In this document: positions 12,141 through 23,252 of the stretch, in pieces
Position numbering within the stretch: the stretch's first letter is position 1
How the letters are laid out: every line of letters begins with the position of its first letter
Assembly (NCBI RefSeq): GCF_030272615.1
Contig: NC_081408.1
Coordinates: 65,296,546-65,360,545 of the forward strand
DNA from: Cryptomeria japonica
Taxonomy: Eukaryota; Streptophyta; Pinopsida; Cupressales; Cupressaceae
Direction: 5' to 3'
DNA: 64,000 nucleotides
Notes under the pieces: model-generated
What the model was told of the DNA's origin: nothing
Seen by the model: the letters and a program-made list of their open reading frames with translations, nothing else
Database searches by the model: none
Translations under genes and position numbers: made by a program

Positions 12141-12422
12141 ATGCATTGAGTTGCATAAATCTAGTGGAACTCACTATCTTATCTCTTTATCTGGATTGAC
12201 GAGTTGGTGTTGCTCCTCTGGTGGAGTAGTCTAGTTATGTTTTTAAGAGGGAGAGTTTGGTTATTTGTTATAAGATCTTTGGCATTGATGTCAAATGGGG
12301 AGAGATGCATGTGAAAATTTGTTTTATCTGCTTGATCTTAAAGGGAGTTTGCTGAAGATGTTTCTTTCTTTGTATTGATTATTTTTCACATTCATGTTGC
12401 CATCAATGCCAAAGGGGGATAT
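12141..12422 (+). promoter_or_regulatory. copia-1 3' untranslated region, inverted repeat and polypurine tract
   Basis: After the pol stop there is no gene. A perfect 14-base inverted repeat (CTTTGGCATTGATG at 12277-12290, its complement at 12401-12414) encloses about 110 bases. Each arm is next to a purine-rich run: one at about 12294-12306, and AAAGGGGGAT (12411-12420), which is the polypurine tract priming plus-strand DNA just before the 3' LTR. Confidence 0.75.
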
Positions 12423-13711
12423 TGTTGGACATTGTTTTTGCTAGGATATGTTGTCGTCATTGATGTCAACATTTCCTTGCTCCAGTGATTGCAAAATTGG
12501 TTCATTGTGATTATGATTTGGTGTATGGAGTATCTCTAGTATCATTATAATCTTTTGTGCTAGTGTTGGTCAATTGAGAAGCCTAATTGATCATATCAGA
12601 TGATCCGGTTTTACAGTTTGTCTATCTGATTAGTGCTTTGTTGAGTTCAATATTTCCTCTAGCATATTTCGGTGAGATCAGATCTTGATCTGAGATTTTG
12701 GGATATTGTTTGGGATGGTCTTGTGTATCTTCATTGCATACGGTTCATGATTTGGTGCTCCGCTAGTTATCTTTCTTTGTGATAGTTGTTGTTGTTTGAG
12801 TGTTCTTGAGTTTTAGATGTTGATCAATGAAGATTTAATAAGTGGTGTTTATGTAGCTCTTACTAATAATTTTAATGTGTTTGCTGATGTTTTCTAATTA
12901 TGTCCTCTTTGTCCTAATGATCTACATTGATCATTGTACAAATTTTTGGTGATTTTGCTGAACCGATGATGTTCTTCATGTTATGTAGTTATTCCTAGTG
13001 GTGTAGTGTGTTTGGAAATTTTATTTAGGTCCATGTTATGTCATGTAAATCATTATATTGGTTTGGTGGTTGATATTTGTATCGTGTGATGTAATTTTGT
13101 AATTGTGAGATGAGGGTTTAACCGACCTTGTTGTGAAGGTTGATGAATTGTATAAATAGGTGATATTGTCATTTAATTTGGGTATCAAGGTTGTGTCTGT
13201 ATTATCACCGAGTGGTTTATATGCAAACAAGGATTCATATTTCAGTGTAGTAGATTGAGCAAAGATTGGTGTTGTAGAGCTGACAAATGTGCTTAACCAA
13301 AACTATCATCAAGCATTTGGAGATGCTATTATTTTAGTTCATTCTTGTTGGATTGTAGTCTAAATCTTGTTGTAAGTCAATGAGACTTTCTTGAGGGTTG
13401 TAGCCTTCCAAGTCATTATCTTTTGAGTAGTGAGCTCTAGGTAGTGTGCTCAAATGCATGTACATTCCTTGTTGTGATATTTTCACATACTAATGCAGAG
13501 TATCATGATATTGTGGGTAGGTTCCCACCATGGTTTTTACCTTAGCTGGGTTTTCCATTTCAAAATCTTGGTGTAGTGTATTGTGATATCAATTTGCTTA
13601 TCTTTGTTATTGCTACAGTTTATTAGATCTCTTTTTATGATTGAGTTTGTAGAATCCAGTGAAAACTGATTCACTCCCCCTCTTATTTTTCCCTCATGGT
13701 TGTTTCCAACA
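12423..13711 (+). mobile_element. 3' LTR of copia-1
   Basis: Starts TGTTGGAC right after the polypurine tract and ends TTTCCAACA at 13711, 1289 bp. Its right two thirds align with 6309-7159. It carries the U3 block GTCATTGATGTCAAC at 12456-12470, a TATA box at 13151-13158 and the U5 block near 13523-13557. The 5 bases after it, TCCAT, should be the target duplication; the other copy lies outside the window. Confidence 0.9.
13151..13158 (+). promoter_or_regulatory. TATA box of copia-1 3' LTR
   Basis: TATAAATA in the same context as 6600-6607 in the 5' LTR. Confidence 0.65.
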
Positions 13712-14319
13712 TCCATTATGAAATTGAAATTTAAAATTAGGGCTTTCCACAAATAACCTCTTAATTTAAATTTAAAATTACCCACTAGCAGCTAGAAATT
13801 TAAATTTAAAATTAGGGCTAAAAATAACCTCTTAATTTTTAAATGTTAAAGTATTAATGATCTAAAGGAAAATTAAATTTAAAATTATGGCCTTGCAAAA
13901 GGAACCTCTTAAAATTTAAATTTGAAATTTAAAATTTGAGAAATAAAATAATAAATTTAAATCTAAAAATTAGGGCTCTTTTAATCAACTACTTAATTTT
14001 AAATTTTTTAAAATTAGTGCTTTTGAAATAAACTACTTAATTTTAAAATTTAAATGGGAAATTAATATTGCAAGTGAAAATTTAAATTTTTTAATTTCAA
14101 AGACACTTAGACTTGAAATAATTAATCTAAATTAAGCAATTCACGAGCTCAATTTTGAAATTAAAAATTAGGGTTTTGGTGAAATTGACCTTTAAAAGTG
14201 AAACTGACCTCTAAATTTTTAAAATTTGCAAGGAAATAAAATTTGTAAATAAAAAGTTAAATTTTAAATTGCATAAACAATCAAATCTATGAATTATTAA
14301 AACCTTTGATAGATGCATT
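13712..14319 (+). repeat. AT-rich stretch with about six imperfect repeats
   Basis: No gene. A motif of the form AATTAGGGCT followed 10-25 bases later by ACCTCTTAATTTT or ACTACTTAATTTT recurs loosely at about 13735, 13810, 13883, 13970, 14012 and 14165, in strongly AT-rich DNA dominated by AAATTTAAA. Spacing is irregular (roughly 40-150 bases), so this is a decayed repeat rather than a clean satellite. Confidence 0.5.
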
Positions 14320-14925
14320 ATTGTTCATTTATATAGACAAGGCAATGTGGTGGCCGACTTCCTTGCCAACAGAGGAGTGATGTGTAAGGAACAACTTAGT
14401 TGGACCCAAGGTGACAGACTGGACTCAGAATTTGCTATGCATTTATTCTGCAAGCAAAGTTGGGGGAGGATATTTAATGATAACTCATGCCATAATACTT
14501 CGAGTGTTTATAGAGTTATTGATTCTTTCCTAATTGACATAGGTGGCAAGAGAGGATATGGGAATCAATGTGAACTTATTTCGCATGCATTGTGGGAAAT
14601 TTTAAACATTTTTTGGAGTTTAACTTTCACTCTGGAATTTCTTTGTAGAGAGTTTTGCAGAGAGCAAGATATAATCGGTGGTGCGAGAAAAAGAATTGAG
14701 CCGCCTAGTTGTGTGTAGTTGAAGAATGAAAAGAAGCTATGACAAATTTTAGAGAAAGGAGGGTTCACTCCCTACATTTAGAGGCAACAAGGAGGTAATC
14801 TGGATGTCATGAACTATTTTGCTTTGAACTGGAAGGATGGAATGATTGTTCTCAATAGTCAGAAGGTCCTAGTTGATGAAGCCCTTATTGCACAGGTCAT
14901 AGGGTTATCTATGGAGGATATGATG
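14320..14925 (+). pseudogene. Fossil coding frame, 5' part, with RNase H-like start
   Basis: The frame reads HLYRQGNVVADFLANRG at about 14326-14376, the C-terminal signature of plant reverse-transcriptase-like RNase H domains (H..R..N.VAD.LAN). It stays in one frame to 14925, interrupted by TAG at 14716-14718, a TGA near 14741 and a TAG near 14779. The later part (YFALNWKDGMIVLN, VLVDEALIAQVIGL at about 14875-14910) belongs to no family I can name. It ends at the target duplication TGATG, where a LARD-like element begins. The same frame resumes at 24548-24560 and then 54506. It may be a host gene fragment or an older mobile element. Confidence 0.55.
14921..14925 (+). repeat. Target-site duplication TGATG (left)
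   Basis: TGATG here and at 24543-24547 flanks the LARD-like element exactly, outside its TGTAGA...TCTACA ends. Confidence 0.85.
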
Positions 14926-16222
14926 TGTAGATAGGAAAATGGAATTCATCAAAGCAATAGATATTAAACTAGCTCAATCACAAAAACTAGATTGCAATGA
15001 TAAGAAATCCTAATTACAATCAATAAAGGCATGAAGATGAAATACTACAATAAAAAGAAAACTAAAGCCTATATCTCCTTCATTGTTCCTCCATTGTCCT
15101 TCTTTCTCCTTCAAATTACTTTGTTTGTGGATCTCACCTACAAATGCAAAAGCATAGTATGAAAGCAAGATGACTAGAAAAATGGCAGCATAAGGATACT
15201 AGAAGCGTGATTGATTGATCTCCTTTCATTGAAGAAACTCATCCAATTTATAGACAAATTGGAGAGAAGACAAGATTAGCATGAAGAGATTTGAATGGAA
15301 ATTCAAATCAAGAATGGAAAATTATGCACAAATTATGACAAGATTAACATGCAAGATTGATTGATTGACAAAAATTATGACAAATTATGACAAGATTAAT
15401 ATGTCATTCCCATGACAAAAGGGAAGAGAGAAAATAGCCTCCATGATTGCAACAAATGGAAGCATAAACATAGGAGAAAATTAGGGGAAAAATTAGAAAA
15501 ATTGAAGAAAATAGGAGAAATTAGTAAATTGGAAAATTGAGGAAAAAGATGAAATAGAAATTAGGTGAATTAATTAATAGGTTTTCATCCATTAATTAAT
15601 TCATGAAAAAGACCTAGGACTAAATAAATAGATCTATTTAACCCACCAAGAAGAAGAAAATGATTAAATGATCAAATCATAAAACCCTAGAAATAAGAGG
15701 ACAAGGAATTAGGTCAAGACAACAAGAAATTAATGTCTATTCGATCATGATTCTGATTGACAAAGGACCAATGTTGATAAATGATTGAGACTGGTTGACA
15801 AAAATCAATGACAAGTTGACCAAGATTGACAAGGAAATCAAATTGATAAGTGCCAATTGATGAGGAACAATGACTAATTGATTCAAATTGACATGATTGA
15901 AAAGGACAAGGATCGATGGCGAATCGATCACAAAATGACAAGATTCACAAGGACAAGGATCGATGATGAATCGATCGCAACATGACAAGATTGACAAGAG
16001 AACAAGTATCGACCAAAATCATGACTGAAGATTGCTATTGACAAGACCTAATTTGAAAGTGAGAAAAAAGAGGAATGCAGAAGGACTTGATGCTCGCAAA
16101 TGATAAAGACCAAGTGCGCAACATAGAAGAAATGTTAATGCAATGCAAGAACCCTAAAATAAGGCAATGCACAAATGTTAAAGTATCACTCCACAAGCAT
16201 TGACCATTTTTAGACGTCTACA
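14926..16222 (-). mobile_element. 3' LTR of the LARD-like element
   Basis: 1297 bp, TGTAGA to TCTACA. Between about 15000 and 15245 I count about eight differences from the other LTR. The inner part holds repeated ATCGATC-type motifs (about 15900-15990, AAGGATCGATG units). Confidence 0.88.
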
Positions 16223-16236
16223 TTTTGCCCCTCTTT
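16223..16236 (-). promoter_or_regulatory. Polypurine tract of the LARD-like element
   Basis: On the minus strand AAAGAGGGGCAAAA directly precedes the LTR start TGTAGACG. This sets the element's orientation. Confidence 0.7.
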
Positions 16237-17300
16237 GAGACAATGTGATTCTAAGCATTGTTTCAAAGATCAATAATGAAAATGCCCCAAACAATAACAA
16301 TGACATATGCATTCCCCCTCAAGGAATTGGCCAAAAAAATGCAGAAAAGAGGCCAAGTGATCGATAAGAATGACAAAAGATGATAGGTTGAAACGGATCA
16401 CCAAGACTGATGGAAGAAATGTTAGTAAGAAGAAATTAGATAGAGGACAGTCAGAGATGAAGGAAAACTTGCTTTCACAAATGCACATAAGTAGGTGAGA
16501 ACCTTTATTTAATGTAGCAAAGCAGATGTAGAGCATCATGGCATTGAAGGCCAGAGCTGGAATGCAACCCCTTTTTGCAAAAGACAGACACATCGCACAC
16601 AAGGAATGAGTGAAGCATCCTAGGGTGTATACATCAAGGGTCAAGGTATGTGCGGTGTTCACAAAGCGAATGTACTTATCATAGACACCCAATGATATAG
16701 TTGCCCTAGTTTGTGATAAAAATTCCACAAACAAAAAACACAACAAAAAAGGAAAGGGGACCATGAACCATCTTGGTCACTCTAAATCACTCAATGACAT
16801 CATCGAGCAACATAGGAACATGATCGAAGCCCAAGATAAATTAGTAAAAAGATAAGACACACAAATTCAACCAAGTCAAACAAACAGTCTGATCGTCATT
16901 GTCAAAAGTGGAAAACAAGAATGATCATGCTATCTGGTTTCAGGGAATGTAGTACCCCATCAAAGATAAGACACAGTCTGGTTTCAAGTATACCACACCC
17001 TGTATAAGACCCATGATAATGTTGACAAGGACAAATGATATTGATGTCGATTGATTGATATGACAATTTTTCTTAGTTTGAATGTCTAGTTTGATTGAAA
17101 AGTTCATTTGTTAATGCGTGATTTCAGTTAAAGCATAATGTTTGATTAATTGTTGTATGCTCAGCGATCTGTCTATGCACAAAGGAGACCATTTATTGAC
17201 AAAATGCAAATTGCCAAAGAAATTGTTTTTGGATTTTGATGTCTTCCACTTTGTAGGAATTTCGAGTTTTTTTTTTTTTACAATTTTTTTGATTTGTTTT

Positions 17301-17427
17301 TCAGGACTTTATTTGACTTTTTAGGGATTTTTTCAGGACACTATTTGATTTTTAGGGATTTTTTCAAGACATTATTTGATTTTTAGGGATTTTTTCAGGA
17401 CATTATTTGATATTTAGGGATTTTTTA
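17301..17427. repeat. 31-32-bp tandem repeat, four units
   Basis: Units start at about 17301, 17333, 17364 and 17395, each TCAGGACATTATTTGATTTT-like followed by TAGGGATTTTT. The last three are nearly identical. Confidence 0.8.
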
Positions 17428-18100
17428 TGATGTTGCCCCTAGTGTCTAGCAAGGAAAGGAATATGATAGTTGAATAAATAGGCTTGCTAAAATGTTGGTG
17501 GATAGAGGGAAGACAAAGGCTTTTTATTATGGAGACAAAGTAGATGCAATTTTCAAGGGCTATTGCATGATGGGAAAATGGACTGGATATGACAATGTAA
17601 AGCAGTGACATAGCATGAGGAACATGTCAAGAGGTTTTTGAAACCATGTTTAAATTTGGCATCCTTATGTCAGATCAAGATCAAGGAATGAAAAAGAGTG
17701 TATGGATAGTGATAAGATATGGATAGGATAAGCAAGACCAAGAATGGATAAGGGACATGGATTGAAGGTCGGGATAGGCTAAGGGATAGTAGAAGAAAGT
17801 TGCAATAATCTAGGGAATATGGATGAAAGGTTATAATAAGAAAATGGATAAATGACCAAAAGTCATGATAGACTGAAAGCTGCAAACAAGATGCATGATG
17901 CTCATGAAGATCCTCAGCCTTGTCAAGATCAAAGGTGGAAAGGGAAACTAGACATGAGGGATAATAGGATATGAAGGGTAATGAGAGGGGTTCGATAGGA
18001 TAATGGAACAATGAAAGAGAAAAGGATATGATAGGATAAAACCTGTCCCCAAGTATGGTATGCAAGAAGTTCATAGATTATGCATGACGCCTATTTGTCA

Positions 18101-18191
18101 GGTTTTCATCACGGTACTTGCCCAAGGTGCCTGTTTGCCAGGTTTTCATCACGGTACTTGCCCAAGGTGCCTGTTTGCCAGGTTTTCATCA
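18101..18191. repeat. 40-bp tandem repeat
   Basis: Two identical 40-base units, 18101-18140 and 18141-18180, beginning GGTTTTCATCACGG, plus an 11-base partial third. Exact identity implies a recent duplication. Confidence 0.9.
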
Positions 18192-18420
18192 GTGGATGAA
18201 TTTTTTTTTCTTCACTTTTTTCTTTTTCTTTTTTTTTTTTTTTTTTGTATTTTGACTTTTTCAATAAAATATGGACACATGATAGGGGATGGAAGAAGGA
18301 CTCAAGCATCTTTTTGTTTGGATAGTAGCTTGAAAAAAATGGACCATGACCTTTAAAAGTATGCTCAAAGACATTGGTAGGATAAGTACATGGAAAAAGA
18401 GATGAAGCTAAGGCAAGGAT

Positions 18421-19605
18421 TTATGCAAAGGATTGGACCAGAGGGATGGAAGGATGGAAAATATGCATTGGATAATGGATAGGGTATTGGAAGAATTGGG
18501 CTTCACTGGATGGAAATGAAGGCAAGATCAACATTGGCACACACCTTGAGGGGTGATGGACTGATGGAGGAAAAATGGATCTCAGATTGTGAGATTTGGA
18601 TGGAGGAATAGCTTGGGATTCTGGGACATAAGGGCCCAAAATGGATGAAGAAGGTGATGGAGGAACAAATTTGAGAGGGTTGGATGGAGGAATATCAATT
18701 TTGGATGCCAAGTTGGATGTTTCTTTAGGCTTTTGTGCTTCAAGGAGTTGCTTAGGGATCCACATGGTTTTTGATTTTTCATGCTTTTGTGGTTCATTTG
18801 GAGTGCATTGCTAACACAAGGGATTTAGGAACCCATATATATTTTGAATTTTGTTTTTGAACAATGGGCCTTTGTGACCTTTTGGATATTTATTTTTCTT
18901 TATAGATCAATTTGTTCTTTGTTTTGACATGTTGATTATATTGGACATGTTGATCCTTGAATACATGTGGATTGCTAGACTTATGACGTTTACACTTGGC
19001 ATCCAAATTGCTTGGAGGGGGAAAGGAATGCATGGATGGATATGAATGAAATGGACTTCTTTTGGATGGATGAAATTTACTCAAGGATGTGTGCCTTTGC
19101 TAACCTTGCATAGAGGACAAAGGGATATAAGGACCTAAGATGGATGGAAAGTATGATGGGGAAGGTGTATGTTTTGATTTTGATGGAGGGATACCAATGT
19201 CTTGAGAGTGAGTTGTGTATACATGACCCTTAATATTTTCTTTAACATGAAGGGATTATTTCTTATGAAGATCTACTCCTTTTCCTTTATGAATATCTTG
19301 ACTTGTAGGATACTATTTTCTTTGGGAAGAAGACATGAGTCCATTATGAGGTGGATATGATATGAGAGAAATAATGAGATCTTGAAGTGGATCGGATTGC
19401 ACCAAAGAGGAAGAACCCATTATGCATGTCGAGGGTTCATGAACATCTTGCACTGACACATTAGAATCATGAGGGGGACTAGGATCATGAGGGGGACTAG
19501 GATTGTGTAGTGGACATGGTTCAATGATAGGCTCTTCAAGAGATGGAATGGGAGAAATAATGGGATCATCAAAAGAAATGCGATCTTGGAGTGTATATGG
19601 AGCAT
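18421..19605 (-). pseudogene. Pro/Ser-rich tail of the LARD-like element's protein, decayed
   Basis: On the minus strand the coding-like sequence from 19630 continues with Pro-Ser-His-rich text split over frames, for example 18421-18765 (114 codons, KIDIPPSNPLKFVPPSPSSS) and 18890-19084. A WVPK-like string near 18830 and WIPK near 18760 suggest an internal repeat. Shifts and stops prevent one clean frame. No enzyme domain. It may be the C-terminal half of the protein at 19630-21060. Confidence 0.4.
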
Positions 19606-19629
19606 TAAGACAAGGATCTTGTGGAGGAT

Positions 19630-21060
19630 TTAAAGGAATAATTTGATCTTGACAAGGAGGAAGATCATTGGAATCCTCTTTAAAGGTGATTTTCTCTTGA
19701 CTTTTAATGGGATCATCAGAAAGGATGGAATGTCAATGGGATTTGAAAGGACATTGTGTTCTTGGATAGAATTGATAGGAATAAGGGAATCATCGTGAGT
19801 GTCTGGGGAAATGGGTTCTTGGTCAACAATTGGATGGGATGATAAGGTTTCAAGATCTTGATCTTCATCTATTTCAAGACATGTTTCTTCATGCTCTAAA
19901 TTATCCTCTTGACATGGGCTTGGACTTTGGATATGCATGGGGGATTTTGGCAAGGGATCAATGCTTTGGCACAAAGGGGATGGAATTTGAATGGGACTCC
20001 TTCAAAGAGAAGCATTTGATGGCATTAAATCTTCCATTTCCAAATAGTACAAGGGATTTGTATAAATGAATTGATTAGCATATATTTTTGTTGCAAACAA
20101 TCCTTGGGAGGATGCATTATTTGATGCATCATTTGGAGGTGATGGTGCAAATTGCTCTTGTGAAACTTCAAAATATGATGGAATGGGAGGGGAAGTGGAG
20201 GCAAATTGAGGGTCAAATTCTTGATGGATGGATGAGCCATTACTAGACATTCATGTATGATTTTGATCATCCTCAAGAAAATCACTTAGAACTCTCTTTA
20301 AGATTTGTCTAATAAGGCCACCTTTCTTTGGAGACACATTTGAATCCTTGCGAGGTTTTGACATGATTGGATTTATATGTTTAACTTTCTTGGCAAGAAT
20401 TTTGTCTTGGTTTGATGTCATGTTTTGATATTGGATTTGGTTCAATTGTTCTGACATGTTTGAAACTTGGGTTGGTGTGTGTTGCAACCTTTGTTTTTGA
20501 ATGTTTGGTTGTAGTTGTTGATACTGAGTTGTCCATTGAGTTTGTTGTTGATACTTGACAGTTGGTTGGACATATTGTTGAAATTGGACCATTGGTTGTG
20601 ATGGTTGAAAATGTGATTGATAGTAAACACCTTCTTGTTCTTGTTGTGGAGGCACATAATGTTGTTGTCTCTTTTCTTGAAATTGTTTCATCATCTCTAT
20701 TTGTGAGAGGAGATCTGGTATGTTTGATTGTTCAATAAGAGATCTTACATCAATTGGCTCAGTCTTTGGATTTCGACCTGGAAAGTTTTTAAATATTTTG
20801 GACATTTGTGATCTATTCTTCTCAATGTTTTTCACTTTTTGTTCCAAAATCTCCTTTTCTTGAACTAGTTTTTCCTCTAGTTTTTGTATTTGGAGCCCTG
20901 TTTCATCATAAAAAGTTTGGCCGATATTGCCTTGTTGTTGGGTTGGATATAATTGTGATTGCCTTGGATTAAAATCTGATTGCATTATCAGTTGATATGT
21001 CAAACTTTGTTGCATCATTGGTGCTTGGAACCTTGTTTCAATAGACATGTCACTATGCAA
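19630..21060 (-). pseudogene. Gln-rich coiled-coil protein of the LARD-like element
   Basis: From ATG at 21060 the minus strand is open for 269 codons, then TGA (20251-20253), immediately another ATG in the same frame, 82 codons, TGA (20002-20004), and further open sequence to 19630. Residues about 55-95 form a charged helical segment likely to be a coiled coil (LEEKLVQEKEILEQKVKNIE). Residues about 130-220 are dominated by Gln with Pro, Tyr and His. The 269-codon part ends in a Lys-rich stretch. The following part is acidic and Pro-rich. No zinc knuckle or protease site. A structural gag-like role is possible but unproven. I do not recognise the family. Confidence 0.55.
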
Positions 21061-22825
21061 TGTTTTTGGGATTTTTTATTTTAAAAGGATGATGTATGAT
21101 ATGGCACTAAATGCAACCTAAATAGATGAAAATGCAATCTATGGCAAGAATGCAACCTATGTTTTTGTTTTTTTACAATATTTGGACAAACTTTTTGGAA
21201 TGCAAACCTAAAGACTCAACCTTGGGAAGTTGAAATGAAGCCAAGACCTTAAAGGACAAAGGACCAAATGACAATAGGACAAATTGACAATGTCTCACCT
21301 ATATGCTTGGATACTAAGCTAGGTTTGAAAAAAATGATATTAATGAAAGGACAAATTTAAGACAAGGTCAAGACTCCCTAACAACAACTTAGGGTATCAT
21401 CCAAAGTTTTGATTTTTTTTTTTTAAGTTTGACAAACTAAATTTTTGAGACTAAATGCAGGAAGGCAATGATTATGACAATGACTTAGGATATAACATGA
21501 AAATGATCTAAGGATATGATATGACAAGATGATGCCAAGACAAGATGACAATACAATGATAAGGATATGCAAAGACCAATGACTTGGAATATGCAAAATG
21601 CAACCTAGGCAAGACCTAATGGAAATCTATCTTGGATATGACAATGAAATGCAAAACCTAGGGAAATGATTTTTGAACCTAAGTGCAAAATGAGGATACT
21701 TGCAATGAAAAGGACTAAAATGAAGGGAGATGACAATATGCCCTAGGACCTAAGTTGCACTATGCAAAACCTAGCCTAAAGTGAAATGAATTTTGAAACA
21801 AAGATATTCAATGTTTTGACAAGCCATGTTCAAATGTTGGATGAATACTTGGACAAATTTGGACTTTTGTTTGGATTTTGTTTTGAATTGAAGGTTGTTG
21901 ATTTTGAAAACCCAAGTTGATTATGAGCACTTTTGAAATTTTGTTTTTGATTTAACCTTTGACAATCACGGAAGACAAAATGTTTGTTTGACTTTGACTC
22001 AGGACAATCAAGCACGTTCACAACAAATCCTATGGCTGGCAAGGGCAATATCTGTTGAATCCTCTAACCATAAAATGCACCACTCAGCCGTATAGCTAGA
22101 CGCTTGGTAGCACTAGCTTCCCCTTATAGTGCACTCACTTCTCGGGCATACCAAGTTTCGAGTTCAAGGGGCATCACTTCCCAAGAACTTGCTATCTCTA
22201 ACTGAGGAGTACATGAGAGGTGTCTTTGAAATGCTCATATCACAATGCCTGAGCCAACAGATAGAAGGATTTTGGCATCTAAAAACAAGAGATTCTAGTA
22301 AGGGCATCTGTTCGGGTGGGTATTGATCCGGCAAATAAATCGTTACAATACCATTCTAGCACCCATTGTCTACAACTTTCGTTGCATCCACAGTTATTTA
22401 GAGTGGTTCAGAAGAGCTTGGCTTTAGCCCATCACCACTTTGGCTCGTTCCCTATCACCAATTCCTGTGCGAAGTGCCAGGCAAATCGAGAGGCAGGCCT
22501 AGTTCTAAGGGTTAAAACATATAATCAAATTAAAAATAGACAAAGCATGCATGGTGTTCATTAACCTTTAAGAAATGAAATGTGCCACTACTTTAAAAAT
22601 CGCAAGCAAGATATTTTAATGAGAGTCTTTGACCGCGTCCTGCATAAGATTTGTTAGTAGTTGCATTTTTAGTCTTCATCACACGTAATGCCAAGATGCT
22701 ACACAGAGAATTAGTACCAAGGAAAAACCGAAATGTGAAAAAAAATAGAATGAAAAACAAAGTAATTTACAAGTAAAAACTCTGGTTTCACCTCTGTTTC
22801 TAGCCTTACAAAGGTGTAGAATGTC
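21061..22825 (-). other. Leader region of the LARD-like element
   Basis: No gene seen. 21061-21830 is A/G-rich on the plus strand with many short AATGACA and AAGGACAA words; 22030-22560 has a more balanced composition. Possible regulatory or packaging sequence, unassigned. Confidence 0.5.
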
Positions 22826-23139
22826 TCAACATAGGCACAGGATGTCTTGACATAGGCACAAAACTCTTTGACATAGGCACAAAAATCTTTGACATAGGCA
22901 CAAAACCCATCTACACAGGCACAAAACTCTTTGACACAGGCACAAAACTCTTTGACACAGGCACAAAACCCATCTACATAGGCACAAAACTCTTTGACAC
23001 AGGCACAAAACCCATCTACACAGGCACAAAAACCCTTTGACACAGGCGCAAAACTCTTTGACACAGGCACAAAACCCATCTACATAGGCATACAAATTCT
23101 TGACATGGGCGTAGAATGCCTCAACATAGGCGCAGAAGT
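22826..23139 (-). repeat. 21-bp minisatellite encoding a Cys-rich heptapeptide
   Basis: About fifteen units of 21 bases (plus strand CTTTGACACAGGCACAAAAC or CATCTACACAGGCACAAAAC, with CATAGGC variants). On the element's sense strand each unit reads V-K/D-E/G-F-C-A-C/Y. The frame is open over most of the array (122 codons, 22711-23079), but one unit near 23030 has an extra base that shifts it. It lies between the 5' LTR and the Gln-rich ORF. Whether it is translated is unknown. Confidence 0.8.
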
Positions 23140-23252
23140 GTCCAGAAAGCTCTGAGTCACCCTATTTCTTGAGTTTTTCACCTGCAAATTAGCTCAAAAG
23201 CACTCAAAAACATGGTTAAGGGGTTAGTTCACATCAGGTTCACTAGAAATGT

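Larger units (their letters stand above)
16237..18420 (-). other. 3' non-coding part of the LARD-like element
   Basis: I see no convincing gene; open frames of 134-164 codons on the minus strand (for example 16270-16764 and 17670-18074) have no family features and may be chance. It holds two tandem repeats (17301-17427, 18101-18191) and a long T/C run at 18198-18246 (purines on the element's sense strand). Confidence 0.5.

Noticed and set aside
13735-14175. TTAGGG words as interstitial telomere repeats
   Set aside because: They are isolated, never tandem, and the plant telomere unit is TTTAGGG; here they belong to AATTAGGGCT.
16270-16764. 164-codon minus-strand frame
   Set aside because: Hydrophobic, no family features, in the untranslated 3' part of the LARD-like element; probably chance.
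17670-18074. 134-codon minus-strand frame
   Set aside because: Same region, low-complexity Ser/Leu/Tyr text with no domain.
22080-22160. tRNA-like text with TTTCGAGTTCAAGG
   Set aside because: I could not form an acceptor stem or full cloverleaf around it.
22826-23139. Regularly spaced short repeats resembling a CRISPR array
   Set aside because: Units are contiguous 21-mers with no unique spacers, inside a plant LTR element.
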